NCBI GenBank assembly: GCA_905207485.1
Contig: CAJLLL010000013.1
Coordinates: 1-38,522, forward strand
Source: an uncultured Phascolarctobacterium sp.
Lineage (GTDB): Bacteria; Bacillota; Negativicutes; Acidaminococcales; Acidaminococcaceae
Direction of reading: 5' to 3'
DNA: 38,522 nucleotides
Shown here: positions 7,235-15,900 of the stretch, in pieces
How positions within the stretch are numbered: position 1 is the stretch's first letter
Layout of the letters: each line of letters opens with the position of its first letter
Notes under the pieces: model-generated
Told to the model about the DNA's origin: nothing
Seen by the model: only the letters and a program-made list of their open reading frames with translations
The model's database searches: none
Translations under genes and position numbers: made by a program

Positions 7235-8314
7235 ATGAACATGAAACAAATGCAGGCAGCAAAAGAAGCAATGGCAGAATGGCTGGCTCATCCGCAGGAA
7301 CTTGGTCATGAACCTGCTGTAATCGAATGTGCAGGCACCTTTGAATTGCACGATATGTTATATTATCTCTTTAAATATCAGCCGGAAGCTGATGGAGTGT
7401 GGCTGCTTGGCGTATGCGGCGGTTATGAAGATGATGGGCTTGAACATTGCGGGCATGTATTCAGTGAAATGGAACCTTATGAAGAAGAAACTGCCGTTGA
7501 AAAAGCTACAGCAATGGTAGAGTTGGTACGTAATTATTGGATGGAACAGGCAAAACAGATTGAAGAACGCAAAAACAGGGCAGGCAGTTTTGCTGGCTTT
7601 GTGCTGATGGCAGAAGCTAAATGGAATAAAGAACAGATTATTAATGATTTGAAAGAAGAATGGGGAATTGAAGCTGTTGAGGATAACGAAGATAAAAGAG
7701 AAGATTCGTTGGTATTTGATGTTGGCAATATGATTGCTGCTGTAAGTTTAATGCCGGCACCTATACCTGATGGAGAAGCCGAAGCCAATGCCGAAAATAA
7801 CTATATGTGGCCGGAAGCTGTAGACGCAGCAAGAGCGCATAAAGCACATATTATGGTGGCAATTATCGGTAAAGAAGAAAATTTACTGGAACGTGGGAAA
7901 CTCTTTACCAAAATTTTAGCCTGCTGCTGCGCCCAGTCAGGAGCTTTAGGCGTATATACCAGCGGTGTTGTGTTTGCTCCATGGTTTTATGCAAAATTTG
8001 CCAACATAATGAAAGAAGGCGAACTGCCTATTTATAACTGGATTTGGATTGGCCTTTACCGCAGCGAGAAAGGTTTTTGCGGGTATACCTACGGCATGGT
8101 GGAATTTGGCAAAGACGAAATGGAAGTTTTAGATGCCGATGCAGACCCTAACGATTTACGCGATTTTATTTACAGCCTTGCAGGTTATGTACTTGCCTAT
8201 GATGTAACCCTTAAAGACGGAGAAACAATAGGTTTCAGCGCTGAAGATAAACACGCAATAACGTACAGTGAAGGCGTTTCTTTGCCGGGCATGACTCTTA
8301 AAGTTGAGTATTGA
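7235..8314 (+). CDS. DUF4261-family protein with an extra N-terminal domain
   Basis: This is a 359-residue soluble protein. Residues from about 120 to the end match DUF4261: AGFVLMAEAKWN, then MIAAVSLMPAPIPDGEAE, the AHIMVAIIG strand, the Cys-rich CCCAQSGALGVY segment, WIGLYRS, and the closing ITYSEGVSLPGM. The first 110 residues are a separate acidic domain with ECAGTFELHDMLYYLFKY and an HCGHVF motif that I cannot name. The ribosome binding site GAGGAGGA lies inside the end of the previous gene, so the pair is coupled. Function is inferred only from position among immunity-like genes; DUF4261 itself is uncharacterised to my knowledge. Confidence 0.72.
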   Translation: MNMKQMQAAKEAMAEWLAHPQELGHEPAVIECAGTFELHDMLYYLFKYQPEADGVWLLGVCGGYEDDGLEHCGHVFSEMEPYEEETAVEKATAMVELVRNYWMEQAKQIEERKNRAGSFAGFVLMAEAKWNKEQIINDLKEEWGIEAVEDNEDKREDSLVFDVGNMIAAVSLMPAPIPDGEAEANAENNYMWPEAVDAARAHKAHIMVAIIGKEENLLERGKLFTKILACCCAQSGALGVYTSGVVFAPWFYAKFANIMKEGELPIYNWIWIGLYRSEKGFCGYTYGMVEFGKDEMEVLDADADPNDLRDFIYSLAGYVLAYDVTLKDGETIGFSAEDKHAITYSEGVSLPGMTLKVEY

Positions 8315-8333
8315 TTTATAAAGGATGGTTGCC

Positions 8334-8660
8334 ATGAAAAAATTTGACCCCAATTATGTTCTTTTGAAAGAAATGTATAATGATGAATATTACCCTGCTT
8401 TTTTAGTTGATAAAGTAAAGACAGAAATACAAAAAGTAATAGAATTACTGGAAAGCGGAGAAAATGACGTTGAAATTATTCAGGAAAAACTTGATGAAAT
8501 GACATGCGCCATTAACGATTTGCAAGATGAATTTGATGCTAATGACAGCGAAATTGAAACTGTTGCCAGAGATTGCATTGGTGAAACGGTATACTATGTT
8601 TTAAACTGGTTTAATATTCCCATTGATGAAGAAGAAGCTATCCGCGAACGCGATTGGTAA
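8334..8660 (+). CDS. DUF5713-family small protein
   Basis: This 108-residue acidic, mostly helical protein shows VLLKEMYNDEYYPAFLVDKVK at the start, a central EIIQEKLDEMTCAINDLQDEFD helix, and the closing NIPIDEEEAIRERDW that is typical of DUF5713. The ATG at 8334 is chosen because AAGGAT (8321-8326) is 7 nt upstream; an in-frame ATG at 8325 overlaps that site. It lies 19 bp after the DUF4261 gene and 13 bp before the next, in an operon. Relatives are small stand-alone proteins found next to other immunity-type genes; the activity is unknown. Confidence 0.75.
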   Translation: MKKFDPNYVLLKEMYNDEYYPAFLVDKVKTEIQKVIELLESGENDVEIIQEKLDEMTCAINDLQDEFDANDSEIETVARDCIGETVYYVLNWFNIPIDEEEAIRERDW

Positions 8661-8673
8661 GGAGGGGTGATTT

Positions 8674-9084
8674 ATGAGTTATGATTTAATGGTTTTTGAA
8701 ATAACCAAAGCGCCCAAAACAAAAAAAGAATTTATGGATTGGTATGACAGGCAAACTGAATGGGCTGAAGAACATGATTATGAAACTGTCGGTGTAACTT
8801 CTTCGGCTTTGCAAAAATGGTTCATGGAAATGAAAGATACTTTTCCGCCAATGAACGGAGAATTTGCACCGGATGAAGAAGCTATTGAAAATGATGAAAA
8901 TTTAGAAGAGCATTTAACTGATTACAGCATTGGCTATAATGTTATTTATGCTGCTTTTAGCTGGTCGCTCGCTGATGAAGCGTACGAAAAAGTACGCAGT
9001 CTTGCGCAAAAGCATGGCGTTGGCTTTTTTGATGCCAGCGGCGACGGAGATATTATATTGCCTGATGGCACGATGGTTGAGTAA
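8674..9084 (+). CDS. Conserved hypothetical protein of the immunity cluster
   Basis: This 136-residue acidic soluble protein begins MSYDLMVFE and ends in an FFDASGDGDIILPDG hairpin. The centre has LQKWFMEMKDTFPPMNG and DYSIGYNVIYAAFSWSLADEAY, which suggests a small alpha/beta fold with buried aromatics. The opening MSYDLMVFE recurs in proteins found in immunity clusters, but I cannot assign a named domain. The ribosome binding site (GGAGGGG, 8661-8667) is very strong. Co-transcription with its neighbours is the only functional clue. Confidence 0.7.
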   Translation: MSYDLMVFEITKAPKTKKEFMDWYDRQTEWAEEHDYETVGVTSSALQKWFMEMKDTFPPMNGEFAPDEEAIENDENLEEHLTDYSIGYNVIYAAFSWSLADEAYEKVRSLAQKHGVGFFDASGDGDIILPDGTMVE

Positions 9085-9106
9085 TTTATAGGAAAGGATG
9101 ATAAAA

Positions 9107-9460
9107 ATGACTAAAGAATTAACAGCTTATATGATTGAAAAGGTAACAGAATTAATGGAAGCCCCAACCTGTTGCGCGGAGGCAAAAGCCGTTTGCCGCG
9201 AATGGCTTGATGCTGCCAGCACTGATAAAGAAGCGGAAGCTACTAAAAAACTGATGGCAGAAGTTGAAGCTGATATTATGCCAATAGATACTTTAATTGC
9301 TTTTGCAGGCAGTGAATCCGGCGCAAAAGTTTTCGGCGCGGAAATGGCAAAAAACGTAAAAGCCCATGCCGAAGAAATTAAGGCCCAGGGAGCATTATAT
9401 TGCGATTGTCCAGCTTGTGCTGCTTGTGAAGCAATTATCGCCAAAAAAGAAGAATTATAA
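9107..9460 (+). CDS. Small cysteine-rich conserved hypothetical protein
   Basis: This helical protein has 117 residues and seven cysteines: C22-C23, C30 and a C-terminal C99-x-C101-x-x-C104-x-x-C107 cluster that could hold a metal or a disulfide. ATG 9107 is preferred because AAGGA (9094-9098) is 8 nt upstream; the ATG at 9098 overlaps that site. I recall similar unassigned clostridial proteins, sometimes given chaperone-like names without evidence. It is last in the cluster, followed by a terminator. It need not be an immunity protein, since its composition differs from the acidic genes before it. Confidence 0.65.
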   Translation: MTKELTAYMIEKVTELMEAPTCCAEAKAVCREWLDAASTDKEAEATKKLMAEVEADIMPIDTLIAFAGSESGAKVFGAEMAKNVKAHAEEIKAQGALYCDCPACAACEAIIAKKEEL

Positions 9461-9478
9461 TTTAATATAATAGAAATT

Positions 9479-9518
9479 AACAACACTCCGAAGCTAATTC
9501 AGCTTTTGGAGTGTTGTT
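9479..9518 (+). terminator. Terminator closing the immunity cluster
   Basis: AACAACACTCC (9479-9489) pairs with GGAGTGTTGTT (9508-9518), extended inside by GAAGCT/AGCTTT with a one-base bulge and a 5-nt loop. The following T run is interrupted, so it may act partly in both directions. Confidence 0.75.
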
Positions 9519-9630
9519 GTATATTTTATGATATTTTAAAGTAAAATTTATTGTAAAAGAACTATTAAAAATTTTATCTCAATGTAATTGTGTTAATTTA
9601 ATGAAGTTAATGTAAAATTTTTATTAGATA

Positions 9631-9660
9631 TTGCTTTAAAGTATTTTGTTTTTGTATAAT
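9631..9660 (+). promoter_or_regulatory. Promoter of the Asp/Arg-rich secreted protein gene
   Basis: TTGCTT (9631-9636) and TATAAT (9655-9660) are 18 bp apart in a very AT-rich region (9519-9701) that shows no other feature. Confidence 0.6.
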
Positions 9661-9701
9661 TAAATTAAGATAGTAGCGCAGTTAAGAAAGGGTGACGGAT
9701 A

Positions 9702-10166
9702 ATGTTAAAAAAGGTTTTAATGACAGCATTATTAACGGCTATGCCGCTTTATGCATCAGCTGCAGAAAATAATTTTATAGAAAAAGATGCAATGTCTTTT
9801 GAACAGTATCCCGGAACAATCGTAACTGAAAAAGTAAATTATGGTGTTGTAAGTGATATTTTACGTGCTGCGGGTGGAAAAAACAGCCCGTTTGACCATG
9901 ACAGGGGCCGTGGCAATGATGATAAATGGCGCCATGATAATGGACGCCGCGGTCATGACCGTGATGACCGTTGGGATAGAGATGACCGTCGCTGGCGTGA
10001 CAGACATGATGATGATGACAGATGGGACGACGACCGTTATGAACACGAAGACGATGACAGATGGGATGATGACCGCTACGAACATGAAGATGACGACCGT
10101 TGGGACGATGACCGCTATGAACATGAAGACGATGACCCATGGGATGACGACCGTTACGAAGATTAA
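9702..10166 (+). CDS. Secreted Asp/Arg/His-rich repeat protein
   Basis: This 154-residue protein has a clear Sec signal peptide (Lys-Lys, then a hydrophobic core, cleavage after about A20 in YASA-AE). A short mature region of normal composition (21-65) follows. From about residue 66 to the end the chain is almost only Asp, Arg, His, Trp, Glu and Tyr, finishing in four tandem copies of DDDRWDDDRYEHE. Such a chain is expected to be disordered and could bind metal ions, nucleic acid or polyanions outside the membrane. No known family is recognised. AAGGGTG at 9688-9694 fits the start. It stands alone between two terminators. Confidence 0.8.
   Translation: MLKKVLMTALLTAMPLYASAAENNFIEKDAMSFEQYPGTIVTEKVNYGVVSDILRAAGGKNSPFDHDRGRGNDDKWRHDNGRRGHDRDDRWDRDDRRWRDRHDDDDRWDDDRYEHEDDDRWDDDRYEHEDDDRWDDDRYEHEDDDPWDDDRYED
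10011..10163 (+). repeat. Tandem 39-bp coding repeat, about 3.9 copies
   Basis: Copies start at 10011, 10050, 10089 and 10128 (the last is 36 bp). The three full copies encode the same 13 residues while many codons differ by silent third-base changes, so the protein repeat is being kept rather than freshly copied. The last copy has Arg-to-Pro at its fourth residue and a shortened end. Confidence 0.9.
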
Positions 10167-10187
10167 TTAAATATTTTATAAATAAAA

Positions 10188-10218
10188 AATCCTGCCCGGC
10201 AGCTTGCTGAGCAGGATT
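10188..10218. terminator. Bidirectional terminator between converging genes
   Basis: AATCCTGC (10188-10195) pairs with GCAGGATT (10211-10218), with an inner GCAGC/GCTG stem. On the minus strand it runs into six T, so it mainly ends the gntP-glycerate kinase operon. On the plus strand a shorter T run serves the repeat-protein gene. Confidence 0.8.
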
Positions 10219-10235
10219 AATTTTTATATCTGGTT

Positions 10236-11366
10236 TTAACGCAGATGTTTTAAAAAATACATTATGTTATCAACAGTAAGGCGTAAATCATCTTTGGCGC
10301 GCAGTTTAAGCTGTTCGTAAGGAAGCGCAACACGGTTAATACTGAAAATGCCGGTTACGCCTTCATCATACGCCTTTTGAATATCATTTCCGATATCGCC
10401 GACTACTGCGATAAGCGGAACTGCTGATTGTTTGGCGCGGCGTGCTACGCCGATAACAACTTTACCGCGCAGTGACTGGGTATCTATTTTGCCCTCACCG
10501 GATATAATAAGGTCAGCGCCTTGCAAAAGATTGTTAAAATGTACTGTATCAAGCACCGTTTCAATGCCGGGCTGCAAGGTGCTGTTGAAAAATGCCGCCA
10601 TGCCGCCGCCCATGCCGCCGGCTGCGCCGCTGCCTGGAAGTTCCAGCACGTCTTTATTAAGGTCGCGCCTAATGATTTCAGCCATATGCCGCAAACCGTT
10701 ATCCAGCATTTTAATGCAGTCTTCGTCAGCGCCTTTTTGCGGGCCGAACACTGCAGAAGCACCATGTGGTCCGCAAAGCGGGTTATCAATATCGCACATG
10801 GTAATTACTGGAACATCACGCAGCAATGGGTCAAGTCCTGTAACATCAATAGAAGCAATGTCTTTTAATGTTTCACCAACAGGTACAAAACTTTCACGGC
10901 TGCTGTTAATAAAACGCACGCCAAGCGCAGCAGCAGCACCGCAGCCGCCTTCGTTGGTGGCACTTCCGCCAAGGCCGATAATAAGTTTTTTGCATTTGTT
11001 GTGCAGGGCATCTTTGATAAGCTGTCCAACGCCGTAAGTTGTAGTTTTTTCGGCATGTTTGTTATCGCCAACAAGCGGCAGCCCGGCAGCGGCAGCCATT
11101 TCAATTACAGCCGTTCCGTCCGGTAAAATGCCGTAAAAAGAATCAATTTCTTGTCCGTAAGGATTTTGTGCTTTAACGGTTACTTTTTCACCGCCAAGAG
11201 CTTCTAAAAAAGCATCAACGCTGCCTTCGCCGCCATCGGCAACCGGTATGCTGATAACTTCCGCTTCCGGATAATGGTTGCGGATGGCTTCTGCCATAAT
11301 GGAGCAGATTTCCGCTGATGACATTGTTCCTTTAAAAGAATCGGGAATTAAGAGAATTTTATGCAT
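10236..11366 (-). CDS. garK: Glycerate kinase (type II, GarK/GlxK family)
   Basis: This 376-residue cytoplasmic enzyme phosphorylates D-glycerate with ATP, most likely giving 2-phosphoglycerate as in the GarK/GlxK family, which feeds lower glycolysis. The family signature is complete: DSFKGT at 9-14, VADGGEG at 42-48, and the glycine-rich GLGGSATNEGG at 131-141; GSGAAGGMGGG lies further on. Length is normal. AGGAG nine bases upstream of the start supports it. It lies 15 bp downstream of the permease gene on the same strand, which suggests glycerate (or a closely related sugar acid) is the transported substrate. The symbol follows family usage; glxK is equally possible. Confidence 0.9.
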   Translation of the reverse strand: MHKILLIPDSFKGTMSSAEICSIMAEAIRNHYPEAEVISIPVADGGEGSVDAFLEALGGEKVTVKAQNPYGQEIDSFYGILPDGTAVIEMAAAAGLPLVGDNKHAEKTTTYGVGQLIKDALHNKCKKLIIGLGGSATNEGGCGAAAALGVRFINSSRESFVPVGETLKDIASIDVTGLDPLLRDVPVITMCDIDNPLCGPHGASAVFGPQKGADEDCIKMLDNGLRHMAEIIRRDLNKDVLELPGSGAAGGMGGGMAAFFNSTLQPGIETVLDTVHFNNLLQGADLIISGEGKIDTQSLRGKVVIGVARRAKQSAVPLIAVVGDIGNDIQKAYDEGVTGIFSINRVALPYEQLKLRAKDDLRLTVDNIMYFLKHLR

Positions 11367-11381
11367 GATAATTTGCTCCTG

Positions 11382-12770
11382 TTATCTGAGAATAAGGGAG
11401 AGCAGCCAGATTTCTGCCATGGAGGCAACACCAAGAATGAAGGTGCAGACGGTTTGGGTTTTGTAGCCCTGGTCGGGAGTCATTTCGCCAAAGTTGGTAA
11501 CAACCCAGAAGTAAGAATCGTTCGCGTGGGATACAACCATTGCGCCTGCGCCGATAGCCATAACGGTAAGGGTGGTGAGCATCGGAGTATCAAGACCAAG
11601 CACGCCAAGAAGCGGAGCAACAATGCCTGCGGTAGTAGTAAGGGCAACGGTAGAAGAGCCTTGTGCTGTTTTGAGTATTGCAGAAAGAATGAACGGGAAG
11701 AAAATGCCGATAGTTTCCAAAATACCAGCATTAGCAGTGATGTACTGAACCATGCCGCTGACAGCAATTACTTTGCCGAGTACGCCGCCTGCTGCGGTAA
11801 CAAACAAAATCGGACCGCTTACTTTCAGTGTTTCGTTAGTCAGTTCATAAAATTCACCGGTTTTGCCGGAACTGATAAGCTGTGCAACTGCAAAGATAAC
11901 GCCAACAGCAAGTGCGATAACAGGAGTACCGAGGAATACACAAATTTCACCGAAGAAACCGCTCCATTTAGCCATGTTGGAAATAGAACCCAAAGCCATG
12001 AGTAAAATAGGGATAACAATCGGGGCAAGGGACATGAATGCGCCAGGAATATTTTTGTGGGCAGCCATGATTTCTTCGTAAGTTTTTACAACTTCTCCGT
12101 TGTTTATATCTTCGGGAGTTTTTACTTTAGGGCCGATATACTTAACATAACCGTAACCGGCAATAAGCGGGAAAATGGAAACAACCATGCCCATGGCAAT
12201 AACAAGCAGCAGGTTATTGCCAACGCCTAAAGTATTGGCTGCGGCAATCGGGCCCGGTGTAGGCGGAATAAATACGTGGGAAATATACAGGCCTGCGCTT
12301 AATGCTACCGACATGCCTACGCTCGGAACAAGGGTGCGTTTAACCAACGCTTTGCGGATAGGGTTTAAAATAACGAAACCGGAATCGCAGAAAACAGGAA
12401 TGGAAACAACCCAGCCCATAAGTTCGATGGCAAGTTCCGGATTCTTTTTGCCGACCAGTTTAATAATAAGGTCAGCAAGTTTAAAAGCAGCACCGGTAAT
12501 TTCCAAAATGCCGCCGATAAGAGCGCCTAAGATAATAACAATGCCGATACTTGTAAACGTGCCGGAAAAACCGGAACCGATTACAGTGGCAATGCCCTGC
12601 ACAGTTTTGCCATCCACTTTGGTATCAACCAGGGGAATACCGGCAACAAGACCAAGAATAAGAGAAACCGTCATAATGGAGAGGAACGGATGAATCTTAT
12701 ACTTGGAGATAGCGACAATCATGACGATGATAGCTATAACAAAAGCTATCATTAAACCTAAACCAGACAT
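11382..12770 (-). CDS. GntP-family sugar-acid permease
   Basis: This 462-residue integral membrane protein has about 12 hydrophobic segments and belongs to the Gnt (gluconate/H+ symporter) family. Typical features are the N-terminal YKIHPFLSIM loop, the GALIGGILEITGAA helix, the SIPVFCDSGFVILNPI region, and HVFIPPTPGPIAAA. GntP-family members carry gluconate, glycerate, 3-hydroxybutyrate and related acids; pairing with glycerate kinase favours glycerate. AAGGAGGA just upstream supports the start. It is the first gene of a two-gene minus-strand operon and faces addB across a 211-bp divergent region with candidate operators. Confidence 0.87.
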   Translation of the reverse strand: MSGLGLMIAFVIAIIVMIVAISKYKIHPFLSIMTVSLILGLVAGIPLVDTKVDGKTVQGIATVIGSGFSGTFTSIGIVIILGALIGGILEITGAAFKLADLIIKLVGKKNPELAIELMGWVVSIPVFCDSGFVILNPIRKALVKRTLVPSVGMSVALSAGLYISHVFIPPTPGPIAAANTLGVGNNLLLVIAMGMVVSIFPLIAGYGYVKYIGPKVKTPEDINNGEVVKTYEEIMAAHKNIPGAFMSLAPIVIPILLMALGSISNMAKWSGFFGEICVFLGTPVIALAVGVIFAVAQLISSGKTGEFYELTNETLKVSGPILFVTAAGGVLGKVIAVSGMVQYITANAGILETIGIFFPFILSAILKTAQGSSTVALTTTAGIVAPLLGVLGLDTPMLTTLTVMAIGAGAMVVSHANDSYFWVVTNFGEMTPDQGYKTQTVCTFILGVASMAEIWLLSLILR

Positions 12771-12811
12771 AAAAAATTCCTCCTTGAAATAAAGATTTTA
12801 AATTCTTATAT

Positions 12812-12853
12812 AGGATAAACCTATTTTATAAAATTGTAAACTAAAACTTACAA
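12812..12853 (-). promoter_or_regulatory. Promoter and candidate operator of gntP-garK
   Basis: On the minus strand, TTTACA (12840-12835) and TATCCT (12817-12812) are 17 bp apart. An inverted repeat TTGTAA-8-TTACAA (12834-12853) covers the -35, a position suited to a substrate-responsive regulator. No regulator gene is adjacent. Confidence 0.45.
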
Positions 12854-12868
12854 AATTTAACCAAAAGT

Positions 12869-12883
12869 TAACATTAAATGTTA
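12869..12883. promoter_or_regulatory. Palindrome in the gntP/addB divergent region
   Basis: TAACAT and ATGTTA are perfect inverted arms around TAA. It lies upstream of both promoters and could bind a dimeric regulator of either gene, but such AT-rich palindromes also arise by chance. Confidence 0.3.
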
Positions 12884-12944
12884 TGTTAAACAATGAATAG
12901 TATACGCTATTAAAAGGAAGTAATTTTGGGTTTTGCTATATTTA

Positions 12945-12953
12945 TGTTAAAAT
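12945..12953 (+). promoter_or_regulatory. Extended -10 promoter of addB-addA
   Basis: TGTTAAAAT combines the TGn extension with a TAAAAT hexamer; a poor -35 (TTGGGT, 12926-12931) lies 16 bp upstream. The transcript would start about 20 bp before the addB start. Confidence 0.5.
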
Positions 12954-12981
12954 ATAAGAAAAACTTTGATGGAGCAAAACT

Positions 12982-15900
12982 ATGAATAAATTATATTGTG
13001 TGCCTTTAGGCAGCAGTGCCAGGCAGTTTTTTATTAAAGAAATAGAAAAACAAGGATGGGAAAATTCCCTTTTGGTTTTGCCAAGCGGCGTACTGCAAAG
13101 CCGTGCTTACGCAGAAGGTGCTGTACGCGTTAAAAATTTTGACGATGTGGCGAGCGGTTTGCTGAACGCTAATGGTTATACAAATTTAAAACGCATATCA
13201 CGCCGTACGCAGGAACTTATTGTTGAGGAACTGCTGCAAAATTATGCTGCAAATAACAATCTTGATTATTTTAACGTTCTTATTGAAAAAAAGGGCTTTG
13301 TTAAAGCCGTTACAAGTTTAATAGGGCAATTATCGCGCAGCGGCGCTAAAATGGAAGAAATTTATGAAGCACTGAAAAGTTGGGACAGGCAGGGCAAATT
13401 AGGATTAAAAGACCGCGAAATTGCTGATATTTATAAAGCTTACTGCCTTAAATTAAAAAAAGAAGACTGGTTTGACGTTGAAGGATTGTACCGCCTGGCT
13501 GTTTATGTATTGCAGCAGACGAAGCCAGTTGTGCCATGGAAACATTTATATTTTAGTGAGTTTTACCATTTTGACGGATTGCAGACAGAACTTTTGCATG
13601 AACTGAAAAAGCATTGCGGCATTAACGTGGGGTTGATGTATGAAGGAACCCGACCGGAAATTTTTGCGGCTACGGAAAATACTTACGGTGATTTGGGCGG
13701 TATGTTATCTGTTGAAAAATTAAAACTGTCTGTACCTGAACGCGCTGATAGTTTAACGGTTTTAGCAGAACAGCTTGGAAGCGAAACAAATATTGAATAT
13801 ACGGGAGATAATATACTGCTTATAGAAGCGGCCAGCCGTGAGCAGGAAATACGCACTGTGCTGCGCAGGGTAAAAAAACTTTTACAGCAGGGCATAACTG
13901 CGGATGATATTATTATTTTATTAAGGGATTTTAATTTTTATGCAGGTTTGCGTAATTTAAGCGATGAATATGGCATACCGGTATCGTTGCCGCAAACAGT
14001 AAAATTAAATAATGAACCGCTGACAGAATTAATATATTTGCTGCTTAAAAAAGCCGTTCCTTCCACTCCTGCTGGCAGTGTTGCCGATTTATGGCGCATT
14101 TTGGAGTGTCAGGCAGTAAAAATGCTGTTTAAATTTGATTCGGAAAAATTGCTGCGGTTAAAAGCAGATAGATTCTACCAAAACTCTAATGTTTTTGTTG
14201 AAGATGGAAAGAAAGTTTTTGACGAAGCAAATAATGCAGAGTTTACGCGTTTGCTTGAACTGGCTGCAAGTATACCTTCTTTTGCAGGAATTAATGATTA
14301 CTGCAAAGCCGTGTTAGATTTGCTGCAACAATTAAATATTGCATCAATAATTGGCAGGGCATATCAAAATGGCTGTGCAGGGTATGCCGCTATAAAAAAT
14401 TACCTGTTGGCAGAAAGCAAGTTAAAAGAAATTTTAGATGTTTTGCAAAGCGATTATGCCGCAGGCGGTATGCTTGAGAAAAAAATCAGTGTGCAGGAAT
14501 TTGCCGATATTTTTTACGAAGCAGTACAGGGAGTTGAATTAGTGCTGCAAAAAGGAGATATGGGTGGTGTGCTGATTACAGAAGCCGCCAATATCCAGGG
14601 AGTTTGCTATAAACATGTTTTTTTGCTGGGAATGCGTGAAGGAGAGTTCCCCGTATTGAAAACGGAAAACTGGATTTATAACGATTATGAACGTTCCATG
14701 ATGGCAGCGCTTGGAATTGACCTGCCAGGCACAATTGCCGGTTTGGATGAAGACCGTTATTTTTTTGCCGCTGCCGTTGCCTCAGCACAGCAAACGCTTA
14801 CCGTAAGCTGGCATTGTGATGATAAGGGCGGGGCATCGCCATATGTGGAAATGCTGCAAAACACTTTTGCAAACGGAACGCTTAAAATAAATAAATGTGA
14901 ACCAGTCAGTGCTAATGAAGCTATGTCATTTAATGAATTGGCAGAAAAACTTGCTGTAACTGACCGCCGTAACAGCTGGTTTACAGAACGTTTTGTTAAC
15001 TGGCAGCTGCGTACTGATATTGATTATTTGCGCCAGAATTGTTTTGATAATTACAGCGGTGTATTAAAAGATAAAGGGCTTTTAAGGCAGCTTCAAAAAC
15101 ATATTGGCAATAATTTCAGTTCTACACGTTTAGAAGATTACGCCGAATGTCCGTTTAAATTCATGGTTAAATATCTTTGGCAGCAGCAGGAATACAGCGA
15201 AACTGATGAAAATATAGCGCCGCTGGATTCCGGTAATTTAATGCACGCTGCCGCCGCAGAATTTATTGGACGTTATCTTAATAAAAAAATAGCAGATTAT
15301 AATTTAGAAGATTTGCTTGAAGAAATGCAGCAGATTTTTGATGAATTGAGCTCTCAATATCAGCATAGCGGCAAATTAAAAGATACTGTTTTATTGACTT
15401 ATCAGAAAGAAAACCTGCTAAAACGGCTGCTTGATTTTGTAAAAGCAGAATATAAATATGCTAAAGAGTGGCACAGCTACAGACCTTTAGCGGTTGAACG
15501 TCCATTCGGGCCCGGTACGGATTTACCGTTAAGCATTGAAGATGAAAACGGTAAACCGATTAATTTATTGGGACGCATTGACCGTATAGATAATGGGGAG
15601 CATGGCATTTTTGTTACAGATTATAAAAGCGGAGCAACACCAAATACAAAGAAAATAGAACAGGGGCTTGATTTGCAAATGCCGCTGTACTTAATGGCTG
15701 CCGGAAAGCTTGCCCAAAGTACAGGCGTATTGGGCGGCGGTTATTATACTTTTAAAACCAGTGTGCGTGAAAATAATGTTTACTTTAATAGTGAAGCTAA
15801 ACTTCCTTTCAAAGCAAAAACAATTGATTATAACGAATTTTTGAACGAAACAAAGCAGTTTATTAATACTTATGTCAGCGGTATGCGCAGCGGCGATTTT

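Noticed and set aside
10011..10163. Regular 39-bp repeats as a CRISPR array
   Set aside because: The repeats are directly adjacent without spacers and encode a continuous peptide repeat.
10432..11037. 201-codon plus-strand open frame
   Set aside because: It lies antisense inside the glycerate kinase gene, which has full family motifs; the frame is Pro/Ser/Thr-rich with no ribosome binding site.
11361..12693. Plus-strand open frames of 214 and 172 codons
   Set aside because: They are antisense to the GntP permease; the composition reflects reverse-complemented hydrophobic codons.
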